Assembly (NCBI GenBank): GCA_023623175.1 | Contig: JAMNXU010000021.1 | Span: 194,912 to 258,911 of the forward strand | Direction of reading: 5' to 3' | Length of the DNA stretch: 64,000 bases | Source of the DNA: Bacillota bacterium | GTDB lineage: Bacteria; Bacillota; Clostridia; Acetivibrionales; JAMNXU01 | Shown here: piece by piece, positions 18,066-27,992 of the stretch | Layout of the letters: each line of letters opens with the position of its first letter | Numbering within the stretch: position 1 is the first letter of the stretch | Notes under the pieces: model-generated | The model's database searches: none | Seen by the model: the letters and a program-made list of their open reading frames with translations, nothing else | Told to the model about the DNA's origin: nothing | Translations under genes and position numbers: made by a program

Positions 18066-18974
18066 TCAGCCGTTCAGCCCCGCATATTTCTTTGGAGATA
18101 TTCCATAGGTCTGCCTGAAAGAACGTATGAAATTGGAATAGTCGCCAAAACCGCAGCGGCTGCAGACTTCGGTTACCTGCATGCCTTCCCTCAGCAGCGC
18201 CTTTGCCTGTATGAGGCGTTTCCTGCGAATATAATTGTATATGGTGTAACCGGTGTATTTCTTAAATTCCCTGAGCAGGTGGTACTTGCTTATGAAAAAT
18301 TTCTCCGATATGAAATCGAGGCTTAAATCGCCGTCAAGATTTTCATTGATATAGTTGATAATGCTGTCAATCTTTTCGTTGTAAATTACGTCGGTCACAA
18401 TGTGGTCATCAGTGTAGTCCCTGAAAATCCTGCTGAGAAAAACCACGAACTCCGTCACGTAAATTATCTTGAGGATTTCATCGCCGAAGCCGTCCCTGCT
18501 GCAGGCCTTTTCCAGCCTTGAAAGCACGTTTTTTAACACTGAGGCCAATTCGGCGTCGGGTCTCAGCAGGTTGAATCTTTTCTGGGCCGAAGACTCAAAG
18601 CATGAAGTCAGGTCGCAGTCCTTTGTGCTCTGCCTTTTCAGGAATTCCGGGTTGATCCAGAGCACAATCCTTTCATAGGAATGTCCCTTTTCAATTATGG
18701 GCTTGTGCAGCTCGCGATTGTTTACGAGCAGTATGTCCCCGCTTTTGAGCCTGTAGGAAGTGCCCTCCACAAGATAGGTCACCCTGCCCGAGATGAAATA
18801 ATAAATTTCGTAAAAGTCATGATTGTGGTAATCTATCTCCACGTCGGGCTCGTCCTTGTAATGAAAAAATTCAAAATCCGGCTTTATCATGTACTGCCGC
18901 GTCGTAAAACCCTGCGTAAATTCCCCGAAATTCCACGTTCGGCTGGATTGATGCCTGGCAATATCCGCTGCCAT
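18066..18974 (-). CDS. AraC family transcriptional regulator
   Basis: A 302-residue protein with an N-terminal cupin-like sensor (YHNHDFYEIYYFISGRVTYL) and a C-terminal AraC double helix-turn-helix (EKFFISKYHLLREFKKYTGY, then CSRCGFGDYSNFIRSFRQTY). It starts at ATG 18974 behind GGGAGGT. Such regulators sense sugars or related metabolites and activate nearby catabolic operons. It is divergent from the uxuB-like/gnd genes, so control of hexuronate metabolism is a reasonable inference. It ends 45 bases before the aroK start. Confidence 0.93.
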   Translation of the reverse strand: MAADIARHQSSRTWNFGEFTQGFTTRQYMIKPDFEFFHYKDEPDVEIDYHNHDFYEIYYFISGRVTYLVEGTSYRLKSGDILLVNNRELHKPIIEKGHSYERIVLWINPEFLKRQSTKDCDLTSCFESSAQKRFNLLRPDAELASVLKNVLSRLEKACSRDGFGDEILKIIYVTEFVVFLSRIFRDYTDDHIVTDVIYNEKIDSIINYINENLDGDLSLDFISEKFFISKYHLLREFKKYTGYTIYNYIRRKRLIQAKALLREGMQVTEVCSRCGFGDYSNFIRSFRQTYGISPKKYAGLNG

Positions 18975-19035
18975 TACAGGTACCTCCCTGCGATTTTAAT
19001 TAACCGGCCTTTTAAAATACCTTGCTTCCAAAAGG

Positions 19036-19067
19036 AAAAACCACAACCCCTGCTATGCCTGTGGTTT
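19036..19067 (-). terminator. Terminator-like hairpin in AraC gene leader
   Basis: On the minus strand AAACCACA (19060-19067) pairs with TGTGGTTT (19038-19045), with the T run overlapping its end (19036-19040). It lies 60 bases upstream of the AraC start, so it may be an attenuator or a decayed remnant of an upstream unit. Confidence 0.35.
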
Positions 19068-19238
19068 GAGAGCTTTATCCGCCCGTTGTTTTAAAGTCGT
19101 TTTGCAGTGCCTTTACTAGTTATGATACGGCAACTTTTGCATGATAACAAGCAATTTTAGCATAGAAATATGTAAAAATGAATTATATAATTAGGTTGAT
19201 CATGGTGCATTGTGCCATTATGCGTAAAGCCTTTAAGA

Positions 19239-19275
19239 ACAATTTCCAGGGTAATAAATAGGCTCTGGAAATTGT
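19239..19275. repeat. 11-bp perfect inverted repeat, possible operator
   Basis: ACAATTTCCAG (19239-19249) and CTGGAAATTGT (19265-19275) are separated by 15 bases. It lies midway between the divergent AraC regulator and the UxuB-like gene. There is no T run, so it is more likely an operator or mRNA structure than a terminator. Confidence 0.5.
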
Positions 19276-19508
19276 CCGGGTTTCTGAAATATAGCCTGGC
19301 ATCATGAAAATGCCGGTTCCAGGGAAAGATAGCCCGGTATCCGGAGGTGTGCCGGACTTAAAGGCATGTGATCATCAATCCGTTTACTTCGGGGACAAAG
19401 TGCTAGAATATAAAATATATGGGTAAATTAAAACAGTGAAAAATAAAAACGATAACTTATAGGTAAAAAATACATGTAAAAAATACATATTGAAAGAGAG
19501 GTAATACA

Positions 19509-20330
19509 ATGGATTTGTTCAGCCTTAAAGGAAAAAATGCCGTTTTGCTCGGTGGCGGCGGAGTACTCGGAACAGCAATGGCTCTTGGTCTTGCCAGGGC
19601 AGGCGCGAATGTAGCCGTAGGCGATCTTCGTCTTGAAAACGCCGTCAAGGTAGCTGAAGAAGCCCAGGCTTTGGGTGTCAGGGCCAAAGGTTACCAGGTA
19701 AACGCCATGGATCTTGAAGATATCAAAAGAGTCCATTCGGAAATCCTGTCCGATTTCGGCAAAGTGGATATTCTGGTCAATGCGGTCGGCGGCAACATGA
19801 AGGATGCCACCACCTCGGACACCACGACATTCTTTGATCTCTCCAGGGAAGCCCTTGAAAAGGTGTTGATGCTGAACCTTATGGGCGGCGCCATTCTTCC
19901 GTCCCAGGTGTTCGGCAAAACAATGGCTGAATCGCCCGAAGGCGGAGTAATAATTAATATATCCTCAATGAACGCTTTCAGGCCTTTAACCCGTATCCCG
20001 GGATATTCAGCTGCAAAAGCAGCCGTCAGCAACTTTACCCAGTGGCTTGCCACTGACCTCGCAAGGGCTTACGGAGACAAGATCAGGGTAAATGCCATCG
20101 CTCCCGGCTTCTTCCTCACGGATCAGAACAGGTACCTGTTAACCGATGCGGAAACCGGAGCCCTGACCGAGAGAGGAAAATCCATAATAAGCCATACTCC
20201 CATGGGAAGATTCGGAGATCCGGAAGACCTCGTCGGTACGCTGATCTGGCTGGCCTCGGACGCTTCCAGGTTTGTAACGGGCATAGTGGTTCCTGTTGAC
20301 GGAGGATTTTCCGCATTTTCCGGAGTATAA
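19509..20330 (+). CDS. SDR oxidoreductase, UxuB/YjmF-like fructuronate reductase
   Basis: A 273-residue short-chain dehydrogenase: GGGGVLGTAMA cofactor motif near residue 16, NAVGG segment, catalytic Ser and YSAAK. The C-terminal block HTPMGRFGDPEDLVGTLIWL followed by VTGIVVPVDGGFSAFSGV is characteristic of the B. subtilis UxuB (YjmF) type, which interconverts D-fructuronate and D-mannonate in glucuronate catabolism. It starts at ATG with GAGAGGT upstream. The divergent AraC regulator and the downstream gnd gene fit a sugar-acid role. The exact substrate is inferred. Confidence 0.85.
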   Translation: MDLFSLKGKNAVLLGGGGVLGTAMALGLARAGANVAVGDLRLENAVKVAEEAQALGVRAKGYQVNAMDLEDIKRVHSEILSDFGKVDILVNAVGGNMKDATTSDTTTFFDLSREALEKVLMLNLMGGAILPSQVFGKTMAESPEGGVIINISSMNAFRPLTRIPGYSAAKAAVSNFTQWLATDLARAYGDKIRVNAIAPGFFLTDQNRYLLTDAETGALTERGKSIISHTPMGRFGDPEDLVGTLIWLASDASRFVTGIVVPVDGGFSAFSGV

Positions 20331-20541
20331 CCCGCACTGTTTTCAGCCAAAACTGCATATCCAATTTCATCAAAAGTTTGCATCGATTTATATGCGTAAG
20401 TGAATTAACCTTGTAATGCGCATGTAAATCAACCCTGTTATAAAAACATTGCTTTTTAAACATTGCTTATAAATAACATTTAAAAATTAAGTAAATAAAT
20501 TGTGTAAATAAATAACAACGTTAAATAAAGGAGAAATGAAT

Positions 20542-21948
20542 ATGGCGAAGCAGAAAGTAGGCGTAATTGGCCTTGCGGTAATGGGCAAAAACCTGGCCCT
20601 CAATATTGAAAGCAAGGGCTTCAGCGTGGCAGTTTACAACCGTTCAAGGGAAAAAACCGATGCCATGATGCAGGAAGTACAGGGCAAGAATATTGTCGGC
20701 ACCTATTCCATCGAAGAGTTTGTAAACTCTCTGGAAACGCCGAGAATTATCATCATGATGGTCAAGGCAGGGCAGCCCGTCGATGACACCATAGCCCAGC
20801 TGAAACCCTACCTCTCGAAGGGAGATATCCTGATTGACGGAGGAAACTCCTTCTTCAAGGATACGATCCGCAGGAACAAGGAACTTGAAAAGGAAGGCAT
20901 CAGGTACATCGGAACCGGTGTTTCGGGCGGCGAAGAAGGAGCCCTCAAGGGTCCCGCCATCATGCCGGGCGGACAGAAGGATGCCTATGATCTCGTGGCG
21001 CCCATTCTGACGGCAATTTCCGCAAAAGTGAATGGCGATCCCTGCTGCACCTACATCGGTCCCGACGGCGCCGGACACTATGTTAAAATGGTTCACAACG
21101 GCATTGAGTACGGAGACATGCAGCTGATTTGCGAAGCCTATTCCCTCATGAAAAATGTGCTGGGCCTTTCGGCGCAGGAGCTCCACGAAGTATTTGCAGA
21201 GTGGAACAAGGGCGAGCTCGACAGTTACCTCATTGAAATAACCAGGGATATTTTCGCAAAAGTTGATGAAGAAACCGGCAAGCCTCTTGTCGAGGTGATA
21301 CTGGACACCGCCGGCCAGAAAGGCACGGGCAAATGGACGAGCCAGAGCGCGCTTGACCTCGGCATAGCAGCTCCTACGATTGCAGAAGCCGTTTTCGCCC
21401 GCTGCATCTCGGCAATCAAGGACGAACGCGTGGCAGCGAGCAAAGTCATCAAGGGACCCGAGACCAGGCCCTTCTCCGGGGACAGGAAGGAATTTATTGA
21501 AAATATTAGAAAGGCTCTCTATGCGAGCAAGATTTGCTCCTATGCCCAGGGCTTTGCGATCATGAAGGCCGCATCGGAGGAATATGGCTGGGATCTTAAA
21601 TACGGCAACATCGCAATGATTTTCAGGGGCGGCTGCATTATCAGGGCACAGTTCCTGCACAAGATCAAGGATGCGTTTGACAGGAATCCCGACCTTGCAA
21701 ACCTGATGCTCGATCCCTACTTCAAGAACATACTCGAAAGCTACCAGGGTGCATGGAGAAAGGTCGTCCAGACAGCAGTGGAATACGGTATTCCGGTTCC
21801 GGCATTCTCCAGCGCTCTTGCCTACTTTGACAGTTACAGGAGCGAATTCCTACCTGCGAACCTCCTGCAGGCCCAGAGGGACTACTTCGGAGCCCATACC
21901 TACCAGAGAATTGACAAGGAAGGCGTCTTCCACACCCAGTGGTTTTAA
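20542..21948 (+). CDS. gnd: 6-phosphogluconate dehydrogenase, decarboxylating
   Basis: A 468-residue enzyme of standard length. The N-terminal [17 protein letters not shown] dinucleotide fold, the [11 protein letters not shown] substrate loop and the [15 protein letters not shown] catalytic helix are all present. It converts 6-phosphogluconate to ribulose 5-phosphate with CO2 release. I prefer ATG 20542 because AAAGGAG (20527-20533) is eight bases away; ATG 20536 is only two bases from it. It is separated from the SDR gene by about 210 AT-rich bases and has its own terminator. Confidence 0.96.
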   Translation: MAKQKVGVIGLAVMGKNLALNIESKGFSVAVYNRSREKTDAMMQEVQGKNIVGTYSIEEFVNSLETPRIIIMMVKAGQPVDDTIAQLKPYLSKGDILIDGGNSFFKDTIRRNKELEKEGIRYIGTGVSGGEEGALKGPAIMPGGQKDAYDLVAPILTAISAKVNGDPCCTYIGPDGAGHYVKMVHNGIEYGDMQLICEAYSLMKNVLGLSAQELHEVFAEWNKGELDSYLIEITRDIFAKVDEETGKPLVEVILDTAGQKGTGKWTSQSALDLGIAAPTIAEAVFARCISAIKDERVAASKVIKGPETRPFSGDRKEFIENIRKALYASKICSYAQGFAIMKAASEEYGWDLKYGNIAMIFRGGCIIRAQFLHKIKDAFDRNPDLANLMLDPYFKNILESYQGAWRKVVQTAVEYGIPVPAFSSALAYFDSYRSEFLPANLLQAQRDYFGAHTYQRIDKEGVFHTQWF

Positions 21949-22026
21949 TGCTTAATGACGCATGGATTCCTTGCATCCGTCGCGCTTTTTAATGGGACTT
22001 TGATTACTTAAATAAACGCAAAACGA

Positions 22027-22078
22027 AACTCCCTCGATAATCCCTGGATATGCCCGGGGGTCTGTCGAGGGAGTTTTT
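22027..22078 (+). terminator. Terminator of gnd, possibly bidirectional
   Basis: AACTCCCTCGA (22027-22037) pairs with TCGAGGGAGTT (22065-22075), followed by TTT on plus; on minus the mirror T tract is weak. It lies between the converging gnd and motB genes. Confidence 0.8.
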
Positions 22079-22148
22079 GGTCCCGGTTTATTATATATGC
22101 CCTGGTTTTTTATTTATAATTCTGGTTATTTCTTCCTTACGGTTATTT

Positions 22149-22853
22149 CTATTTCATCACCACAATATCAATTCGCCTGTTCTTCTGGCGGTTTTCCTCG
22201 GTATCATTGGGAGCGACGGGTCTGAATTCGGCATTGCCGGTCGCCGTGAGCTTTTCCGGCGCAACGCCGCAATTCCTGATAAAAAACTGGACTATATTGG
22301 TGGCCCTTTTTGTGGACAGTTCCCAGTTGGAAGGAAACAGCAGCGTGTTTATCGGCAGGTTGTCCGTATGTCCCTGAACTTCAATTTCGGAGTCAAGGTT
22401 CTTTAAAAGCTCCCCGGTTTTTGTCAAAATCGGTATGGCAGTCTCCTTTATATCTGCGCTGCCGGAATCAAACAGCACAAGGGAATTGAACCGCAGTGTG
22501 ATAGTGTCTCCTTCGTCAATCACCGAAATATGTTTATCGAGACCCGTCCTTTCTATTTCTTCCTTTATCTCGCGCTTGAATTCTTCTATGCCTATCTGTC
22601 CTTCACCGAGTTCCGAGATGCTCGTTGCCGAGTCATCGATGCCCTCCCCGATAATGCTGCTGCCTCCCAAGTTGAGAAAAGTAGATCTCATGGACCTTGC
22701 GGCCTCGGTGAACTTCTCCTGGTCAAGGACTGACATGGAATACAGCATTACAAAAAAAGTCAGCAGCAGCGTCACGAGATCGCTGTATGTCGTAAGCCAT
22801 GAAGGAGACCCTTCAGGCGTTTCTTCATTTCCGAATCTTCTCTTTCTGCTCAT
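22149..22853 (-). CDS. motB: Flagellar motor protein MotB
   Basis: A 234-residue protein: short cytoplasmic N-terminus, single helix with the proton-path Asp in TYSDLVTLLLTFFVMLYSMS, then a periplasmic/wall OmpA-type peptidoglycan-binding domain (VQGHTDNLPI and NRRIDIVV). It anchors the stator to the cell wall. It starts at ATG behind GAGGTG and follows motA by 63 bases in the same operon. Proton versus sodium coupling (MotB or MotS) cannot be decided. Confidence 0.95.
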   Translation of the reverse strand: MSRKRRFGNEETPEGSPSWLTTYSDLVTLLLTFFVMLYSMSVLDQEKFTEAARSMRSTFLNLGGSSIIGEGIDDSATSISELGEGQIGIEEFKREIKEEIERTGLDKHISVIDEGDTITLRFNSLVLFDSGSADIKETAIPILTKTGELLKNLDSEIEVQGHTDNLPINTLLFPSNWELSTKRATNIVQFFIRNCGVAPEKLTATGNAEFRPVAPNDTEENRQKNRRIDIVVMK

Positions 22854-22916
22854 GTCACACCTCGCGAACAGTGTTTAAATTTATTCTAGAAGTTCTATAC
22901 TATTCCGCCAACGACA

Positions 22917-23729
22917 TTAAACCGCATGGGATACATCGACTCCGGCCCTTGCAGCGGCGGCCCGGTTCATGTATCTTTCCTTCTGTTCCGGCGAGAGGAA
23001 TGTCATCAGTTTATGCTCCATGATCTTGGGATTTTCTCCGGCCTGGATGGATAAAATCCCTTCAACCATTATTTTCTTCAGCTGTATTTCCTCCTTGCTC
23101 TTGAGAGCAAGCTTGTTGGCTATCGGCAGGCAGACAAAGTTGGCGAGGACGCTTCCGTAGAAAGTGGTGACGAGGGCTACTGCCATGGAAGGTCCTATAT
23201 TCGAAGGGTCATCAATGGTCCTCAGCAGGTTGATCAATCCTATGAGAGTACCGATCATGCCCCACGCAGGAAACATGGCGCCCAGCGTCTTGAACAGACC
23301 CTGTCCCCTTTCGTGGCGCGTACGCAGGTTTTCAAGCTCGAGATCCATGGAGTCAATGATTACTTCCGGTTCGGCGCCGTCCACGACAAGCTGCAGCGAC
23401 TGCTCCAGGAATTTGTTGTTTAGCCTTTCATATTCCATTTCAAGCGACAGGATTCCCTCGCGCCGCGCTTTCTGCGACAATTCCACGAGCAGCAATATTA
23501 TATCTTCGGGAGACTCGCCTTTTTTTCTGAAGGCATTTGCTGCAACCCTTACAATCTGCAACGCTTCCTTCATGGGATAACTTATAAGCGTTGAAGCAAT
23601 GGCTCCGCCGACCGTAATGAGTATGGACTGAAAATTATAAAACGCCAGCGGGGATCCGCCAAGTATTATTGGAATGATCGTGCATAAGACACCGCCGATT
23701 ACGCCTATCAATGTTGCAATATCCATCAA
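22917..23729 (-). CDS. motA: Flagellar motor protein MotA
   Basis: A 270-residue, four-helix stator protein with the conserved GLFKTLGAMFPAWGMIGTLI and LVTTFYGSVLANFVCLPIA helices and the charged cytoplasmic loop that contacts FliG. It starts at ATG 23729 (or the next ATG) behind AGGTGAT and is followed by motB. No other flagellar genes are nearby, as is common for motAB. Confidence 0.95.
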   Translation of the reverse strand: MMDIATLIGVIGGVLCTIIPIILGGSPLAFYNFQSILITVGGAIASTLISYPMKEALQIVRVAANAFRKKGESPEDIILLLVELSQKARREGILSLEMEYERLNNKFLEQSLQLVVDGAEPEVIIDSMDLELENLRTRHERGQGLFKTLGAMFPAWGMIGTLIGLINLLRTIDDPSNIGPSMAVALVTTFYGSVLANFVCLPIANKLALKSKEEIQLKKIMVEGILSIQAGENPKIMEHKLMTFLSPEQKERYMNRAAAARAGVDVSHAV

Positions 23730-23813
23730 GCATCACCTGAAAACTTTAATGTCAGTTTAAGTCGCGTCTTTGCTGAATACATAATTTATTTTACAATCCG
23801 AAACAAACATAAT

Positions 23814-23852
23814 AAAAAAAGAGCGCAGACCGAAAAATATCCTCTGCACTCT
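23814..23852 (-). terminator. Terminator of LTA synthase-like gene
   Basis: AGAGTGCAGA (minus strand, 23852-23843) pairs with TCTGCGCTCT (23829-23820) with one G-U pair, followed by six or more T residues. Confidence 0.8.
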
Positions 23853-23876
23853 TTATCGGCTTATATGCGAAATTAC

Positions 23877-25757
23877 TTAATCCATATTTGCCAGTGCATT
23901 TTTTTCAATTATCAGGTCGGATATGTCAAGCTCCCTGAGCATAAGCTCCAGTTCTTCCCGGTATTTTCTTATATCCAGCTTCCTGCCTGTATCAAGGCTG
24001 TAAACCACGCCCTCGTCATTGAGGTAGAAATAAGTATCCGTGATGATTGTGCCGTTTCTGAGCACCACATACCCTTTTTCCTTGTTGAGCAAATCCCATC
24101 CCAGCGCGTACTTGTAATCAAAATCCATCAGGTTCGCTATTGTCGGCAGCAAATCTATCTCCCCGCCCACGACGCTGACCGTTTCTCCTTCCGGCAGGCC
24201 GGGGCAGCGGATAATGAGCGGCACTTTCTGCAGCTTGATCCACTCGGCTTCATTGTTCTCAATATTTAAAAATTCAAAAAGCTCCTTTGCCTCTTTCCTC
24301 GGAACGGCAGAATGATCGCCGTATATAATCAGCAGTGAATTGTCATAGAGTCCGCGCTTTTTCAGGTCCTCGATGAAGCTTCCGAGGGCCTTGTCGGCAT
24401 AATTGGCCGCCTTCAGGTAATTGCCGAGATAAGTGTCCTCGTACTTGCCAACGTTAAATTCGAAATCCCTGAAGAACTTGAAGGGATGATGGCTCGAAAG
24501 GGTTATGAAAAATCCGTAAAAAGGCTTCGAGGTATCAATTATCTCGAGGGATTGCCTGAAGAAGGACGTATCACCGAGGGCATCGCCCTCCCAGCCGACA
24601 AACTCGTCCATTACATAATCTTTGCTGCTGACGAACCGGTCAAAGCCGAGGGATTTGTACATATTATCCCTGTTATAGAAGCGGGAACCATAGGCATGCA
24701 GGGCATAGGTGTTATAACCCCGCTCCTTGAGCACCTTGGGCAGCGAATGATAGAAATTGTCTGCATGCCTTATGAACACGGAACCTTCTTTCAGCGGGTA
24801 AAGGGATGTATTGCACAAAAACTCCGCATCGGACGTATTTCCCCCGGCGACCTGGTAATAGAAATTATCAAAATAAACGCTTTCCTTTAAAAGCTTGTTA
24901 AGATTCGGCGTTATTTCCTGCCCTTCGATCGTCCGGTTGATTACAAATTCCTGGAGAGCTTCAACCTGCACAACGATAAGATTCTTTCCCTTTGCCAAGC
25001 CCCTGTAATTCGTGGTGGTCTTCGGCCTTTGTTCAAAGAAGTTTTCTATAGTCTCTTTTTCATGTTTTTCCAGTTTCTTGCTGGTAAAGAACTGCTTTTC
25101 TATATATTTTTTCGTATTGTCCACATGGAAAAAGAAAACTCCCATTCTCTTTGTAATATAGTTGTTGTTATATACGGCTGTTTCAATATCTGATTTTGCA
25201 TACACTCCACCAACGCAGAGCAGCCCCAGCACAAGGAAAACAGCGCTTCCCGCAAGTTTGGCCCTCTTGTTTACTGGTTCGATGCCCTGCCTGCGGATCA
25301 AAACGAGCAGGTAAACGAGGACAGGCACATCCAGCAGATATATAATGTCTGATAAATTGAAAAGACTCTTTATGCACTCGTCGACGGAATTAAGCAGCGC
25401 AAGATCGGCCTGAAGCATCATGGGAATCGTTATGGCGCTGTAATAATACCTGAAATAGTTGGTATCGGCCACAAGCAGTATCGTGAGCAATAAGTTTATG
25501 AAAAACAGCGCCAAAAACCTTTTTTTATTAAAGAACAAACCGATAACGGAAAAAATTATGAGCAACATTCCAAAAGTGGACAGAAGCATCAAGAAGTTCG
25601 TGGATGAAAAAACCGGCCTTTTGTTAAGCTGCGTGGTAGCCTGAAAATATATGCATTTCAGCAGAATGCCAAGAGTGCACAATGCCAGAAACATAAACTG
25701 CTGCCGGTTGCTGTGTCCTGTTAAGTTTCGAAACATGTCCCTTATATTCTTTTTCAA
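23877..25757 (-). CDS. LTA synthase family sulfatase
   Basis: About 626 residues. Five hydrophobic helices fill the first ~220 residues, followed by an extracellular alkaline-phosphatase-superfamily domain with metal-site elements (VVQVEALQE, GGNTSDAEFLCNTSLYP with the catalytic Thr, YGDHSAVPR). This matches LtaS/YfnI/YqgS-type enzymes that transfer glycerol phosphate from phosphatidylglycerol. TTG 25757 lies nine bases after GGGGAG (25767-25772); the frame continues to 25811 without a better site. The window also encodes a diacylglycerol-type glucosyltransferase (49782), consistent with glycolipid-anchored teichoic acid. Confidence 0.88.
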   Translation of the reverse strand: MKKNIRDMFRNLTGHSNRQQFMFLALCTLGILLKCIYFQATTQLNKRPVFSSTNFLMLLSTFGMLLIIFSVIGLFFNKKRFLALFFINLLLTILLVADTNYFRYYYSAITIPMMLQADLALLNSVDECIKSLFNLSDIIYLLDVPVLVYLLVLIRRQGIEPVNKRAKLAGSAVFLVLGLLCVGGVYAKSDIETAVYNNNYITKRMGVFFFHVDNTKKYIEKQFFTSKKLEKHEKETIENFFEQRPKTTTNYRGLAKGKNLIVVQVEALQEFVINRTIEGQEITPNLNKLLKESVYFDNFYYQVAGGNTSDAEFLCNTSLYPLKEGSVFIRHADNFYHSLPKVLKERGYNTYALHAYGSRFYNRDNMYKSLGFDRFVSSKDYVMDEFVGWEGDALGDTSFFRQSLEIIDTSKPFYGFFITLSSHHPFKFFRDFEFNVGKYEDTYLGNYLKAANYADKALGSFIEDLKKRGLYDNSLLIIYGDHSAVPRKEAKELFEFLNIENNEAEWIKLQKVPLIIRCPGLPEGETVSVVGGEIDLLPTIANLMDFDYKYALGWDLLNKEKGYVVLRNGTIITDTYFYLNDEGVVYSLDTGRKLDIRKYREELELMLRELDISDLIIEKNALANMD

Positions 25758-26045
25758 ACGCACTGACTCCCCTGATTTAAGATACATCTGCAGCATATAT
25801 AGCTTTCCCATCCTTTGTCCTGCAGTATCATTTTTATTATACGCATATTATTTAAAAAAGTCTTATTAACCGGCAAATATCCGTGAAAAACGCCTTGCCG
25901 GCCAACCAACACGAAGTTTGCCAAAATATCCCTTTGGCCTTCTGATGCACACTGTCTCAAAATAGAATTATAGCAACGCATATATGTTATTGCAATTTGA
26001 AAAAATTCCAACAAGTAGCTGATATCCTGAACTGATGCGCACTGA

Positions 26046-26073
26046 AACAAAAACCGGCCCGTTCAGGCCGGCT
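26046..26073 (-). terminator. Terminator of heparinase-like gene
   Basis: A CCGGCC/GGCCGG stem (26054-26059 with 26066-26071) is followed on minus by TTTTTG. Confidence 0.75.
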
Positions 26074-26119
26074 CAATTTTTCCCGGATTTTTTCCGGAAG
26101 CCCTCTCAGACTACAGGCT

Positions 26120-27904
26120 TTATACCTGGCATGCCTTAATTTTTGTGGTGAAACGGGATTTCAGCAGCCTGTTTCGTGTAAACACCCTCAGCATCCTCGG
26201 CATTGTCCTGACCGCGATGGATACCGGGAAATCGCACACCAGGGCATCAAAATCCACATCGGATTCAAACTCGAGGAGTGCGGAAACTCCGTCCTTTTCC
26301 ACGTTCCACTTCCTGTCGTCCAGTTTTGTAAAGCTTCCGTAGGAAATAAAACGGATTTCGTGCCATGTGTGGACATCGGACTCAAAATCGTCGGTGACGA
26401 CAAATCCCGATTCGTCCAATGAAACCCTTCTTAATGCCTTTTTTACAAAGTCGGGATAAGCGGGCGCGGCGTCGGACCACATCGAGCAATCATCGTGTCC
26501 CCATATGGCGTCCGTATAATAAAGCTGGCCGATGCCGTTGAACAGCATGGAGTTCTTGCCCTGGGTGTTGCTTTCGGGAAACAGTTCCCTGGATTTGCCG
26601 AACCAGCCCGCGGGATAGGGATTACCGCGCATGTCCCTGAGCAGTATTGTCCCCTTTCGCGCAAGCTGTATTGAATTGAGGTCGTGCATCGCGTGGTTTT
26701 CGTTGGTAGTACCAGAGCGAAAAGACAATACCATGTCGTCGCTGCTGAAAACTCCCCAGCCGTTGTTCGGATAAACAACGAGAGGTTTGCGCCCGACCCC
26801 CTGCTCCGGGCCCGCATCGCCTTCAACACCGATATTGCGGCAGTACTCGGGGCAGAGCAGCAGCATGAAAATTTCGCTCGCCCACTGTACCCAGAATATG
26901 TGGGTGGGGAACTCGCTGAAAAGCGGAGGGTTTTCCAGTATGTGCCTTAGCTGCATGAAGCGGCGTGTAAGCTCCCTTGCATAACCGGGGTTTTCAACGC
27001 GTTCCGCCAGCAGGTATAAAATACCCACGGGCGAGGTTTCGCCGTTATCGCTGAAACTGATATGGTCCTCCCCGACGGTCATGTCAAAATAAAACCTGAG
27101 ACCGTTTTTCACTGCATCAAGTTCAAAAGCCCGGTGTCTTCTGCCCGTGTATTTCTCATAGGCAATGAAGGCGTATAAAAGAAACATCATTCCGTACATC
27201 CAGTAACTAACGCCTTCCTCATTGGAGCCATCGCTGTGCATATGCCCGATATAGGCATCCAGGCTTTTTTCCGCCAATTCAATAACTTTATGCGCAAGTC
27301 CGGCAGTGCGGGTTTTTTTGCCGGAAGCTTTCCCGGAAATGTCTGCAGCCAGGTAATAGGCCAGGCAGGCCGCGCCTCCGCAGCAGACCGAGTTCCAGTT
27401 GGTAACGCCGTTGTACCACCAGGCAGGTCTTTTGTCACCGCCGGGCGCCGCGGTCTCCACAAAAGTGTCGAAAATCCTTTCATTGATCATTGACAGTAGT
27501 TTTTCGCGGGTTTCGCCGGGAATCTCGTCGCCGAGCCAGTCCAGGGTAAAGGCAAGAGCCACTGCCAGTTCAGCCGTGGCCAGGTCAAAGCGGAAACGGT
27601 CTGCTCCTCCCTGCCCGTTCATGCACCAGCTGTCCCATGACATCATGTCACCAAGAAGAAACAGCGCCTTTTCGGCATATCTTTTGTCTCCCGTAACCCG
27701 GTAATATCCTGAAAGAGTAACCAGCGCCCGTTGCATGAACCTCGCGCGCACCAGCATCCACGACGACCGGGTCTCGTCGCTGCGCGGCGGATCTTCGTCC
27801 AATAACTTGTCACAAAGGCTTTTAATGGATTTTTCGAAGGTTCTCCAGGGCTCTGATTCCCTGTTGCGCTCAATTCTCTCCAAAACCTGCGTTGTCAGCA
27901 GCAT
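26120..27904 (-). CDS. Heparinase II/III-like polysaccharide lyase
   Basis: About 594 residues: an alpha/alpha-toroid N-terminal half (SWDSWCMNGQGG, WWYNGVTNWNSVCCGGAACL) and a C-terminal beta-sandwich half with FRSGTTNENHAMHDLNSIQL, the conserved His-containing strand of heparinase II/III-like proteins. These enzymes cleave uronic-acid-containing polysaccharides by beta-elimination. No signal peptide is visible, so it probably acts on imported oligosaccharides. ATG 27904 has GGGAGAC (27911-27917) upstream and is preferred over 27919. It leads the minus-strand catabolic block. Exact substrate unknown. Confidence 0.8.
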   Translation of the reverse strand: MLLTTQVLERIERNRESEPWRTFEKSIKSLCDKLLDEDPPRSDETRSSWMLVRARFMQRALVTLSGYYRVTGDKRYAEKALFLLGDMMSWDSWCMNGQGGADRFRFDLATAELAVALAFTLDWLGDEIPGETREKLLSMINERIFDTFVETAAPGGDKRPAWWYNGVTNWNSVCCGGAACLAYYLAADISGKASGKKTRTAGLAHKVIELAEKSLDAYIGHMHSDGSNEEGVSYWMYGMMFLLYAFIAYEKYTGRRHRAFELDAVKNGLRFYFDMTVGEDHISFSDNGETSPVGILYLLAERVENPGYARELTRRFMQLRHILENPPLFSEFPTHIFWVQWASEIFMLLLCPEYCRNIGVEGDAGPEQGVGRKPLVVYPNNGWGVFSSDDMVLSFRSGTTNENHAMHDLNSIQLARKGTILLRDMRGNPYPAGWFGKSRELFPESNTQGKNSMLFNGIGQLYYTDAIWGHDDCSMWSDAAPAYPDFVKKALRRVSLDESGFVVTDDFESDVHTWHEIRFISYGSFTKLDDRKWNVEKDGVSALLEFESDVDFDALVCDFPVSIAVRTMPRMLRVFTRNRLLKSRFTTKIKACQV

Positions 27905-27992
27905 GCCTCTGTCTCCCATCTTTTCTGCCAGCCTTCCGATCTTTCAGCAATATTTTATCAATCCTTCATCCCTGATTTCCAATCCTTGAACG

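Larger units (their letters stand above)
18975..19508. other. 534-base divergent regulatory region
   Basis: No gene is visible. The gap lies between the divergent AraC regulator and the UxuB-like reductase and contains two hairpins listed separately: a terminator-like one in the AraC leader and an 11-base inverted repeat at 19239-19275. A promoter-like AT-rich TAGAATATAAAAT stretch lies near 19404. Confidence 0.5.

Noticed and set aside
19276-19500. Riboswitch in the leader of the UxuB-like gene
   Set aside because: Several short stems, but no match to a riboswitch core I know and no terminator or ribosome-site sequestration visible.
20644-21660. 338-codon antisense frame inside gnd
   Set aside because: Shadow of a highly conserved gene on the other strand; composition unlike a protein, no ribosome site.
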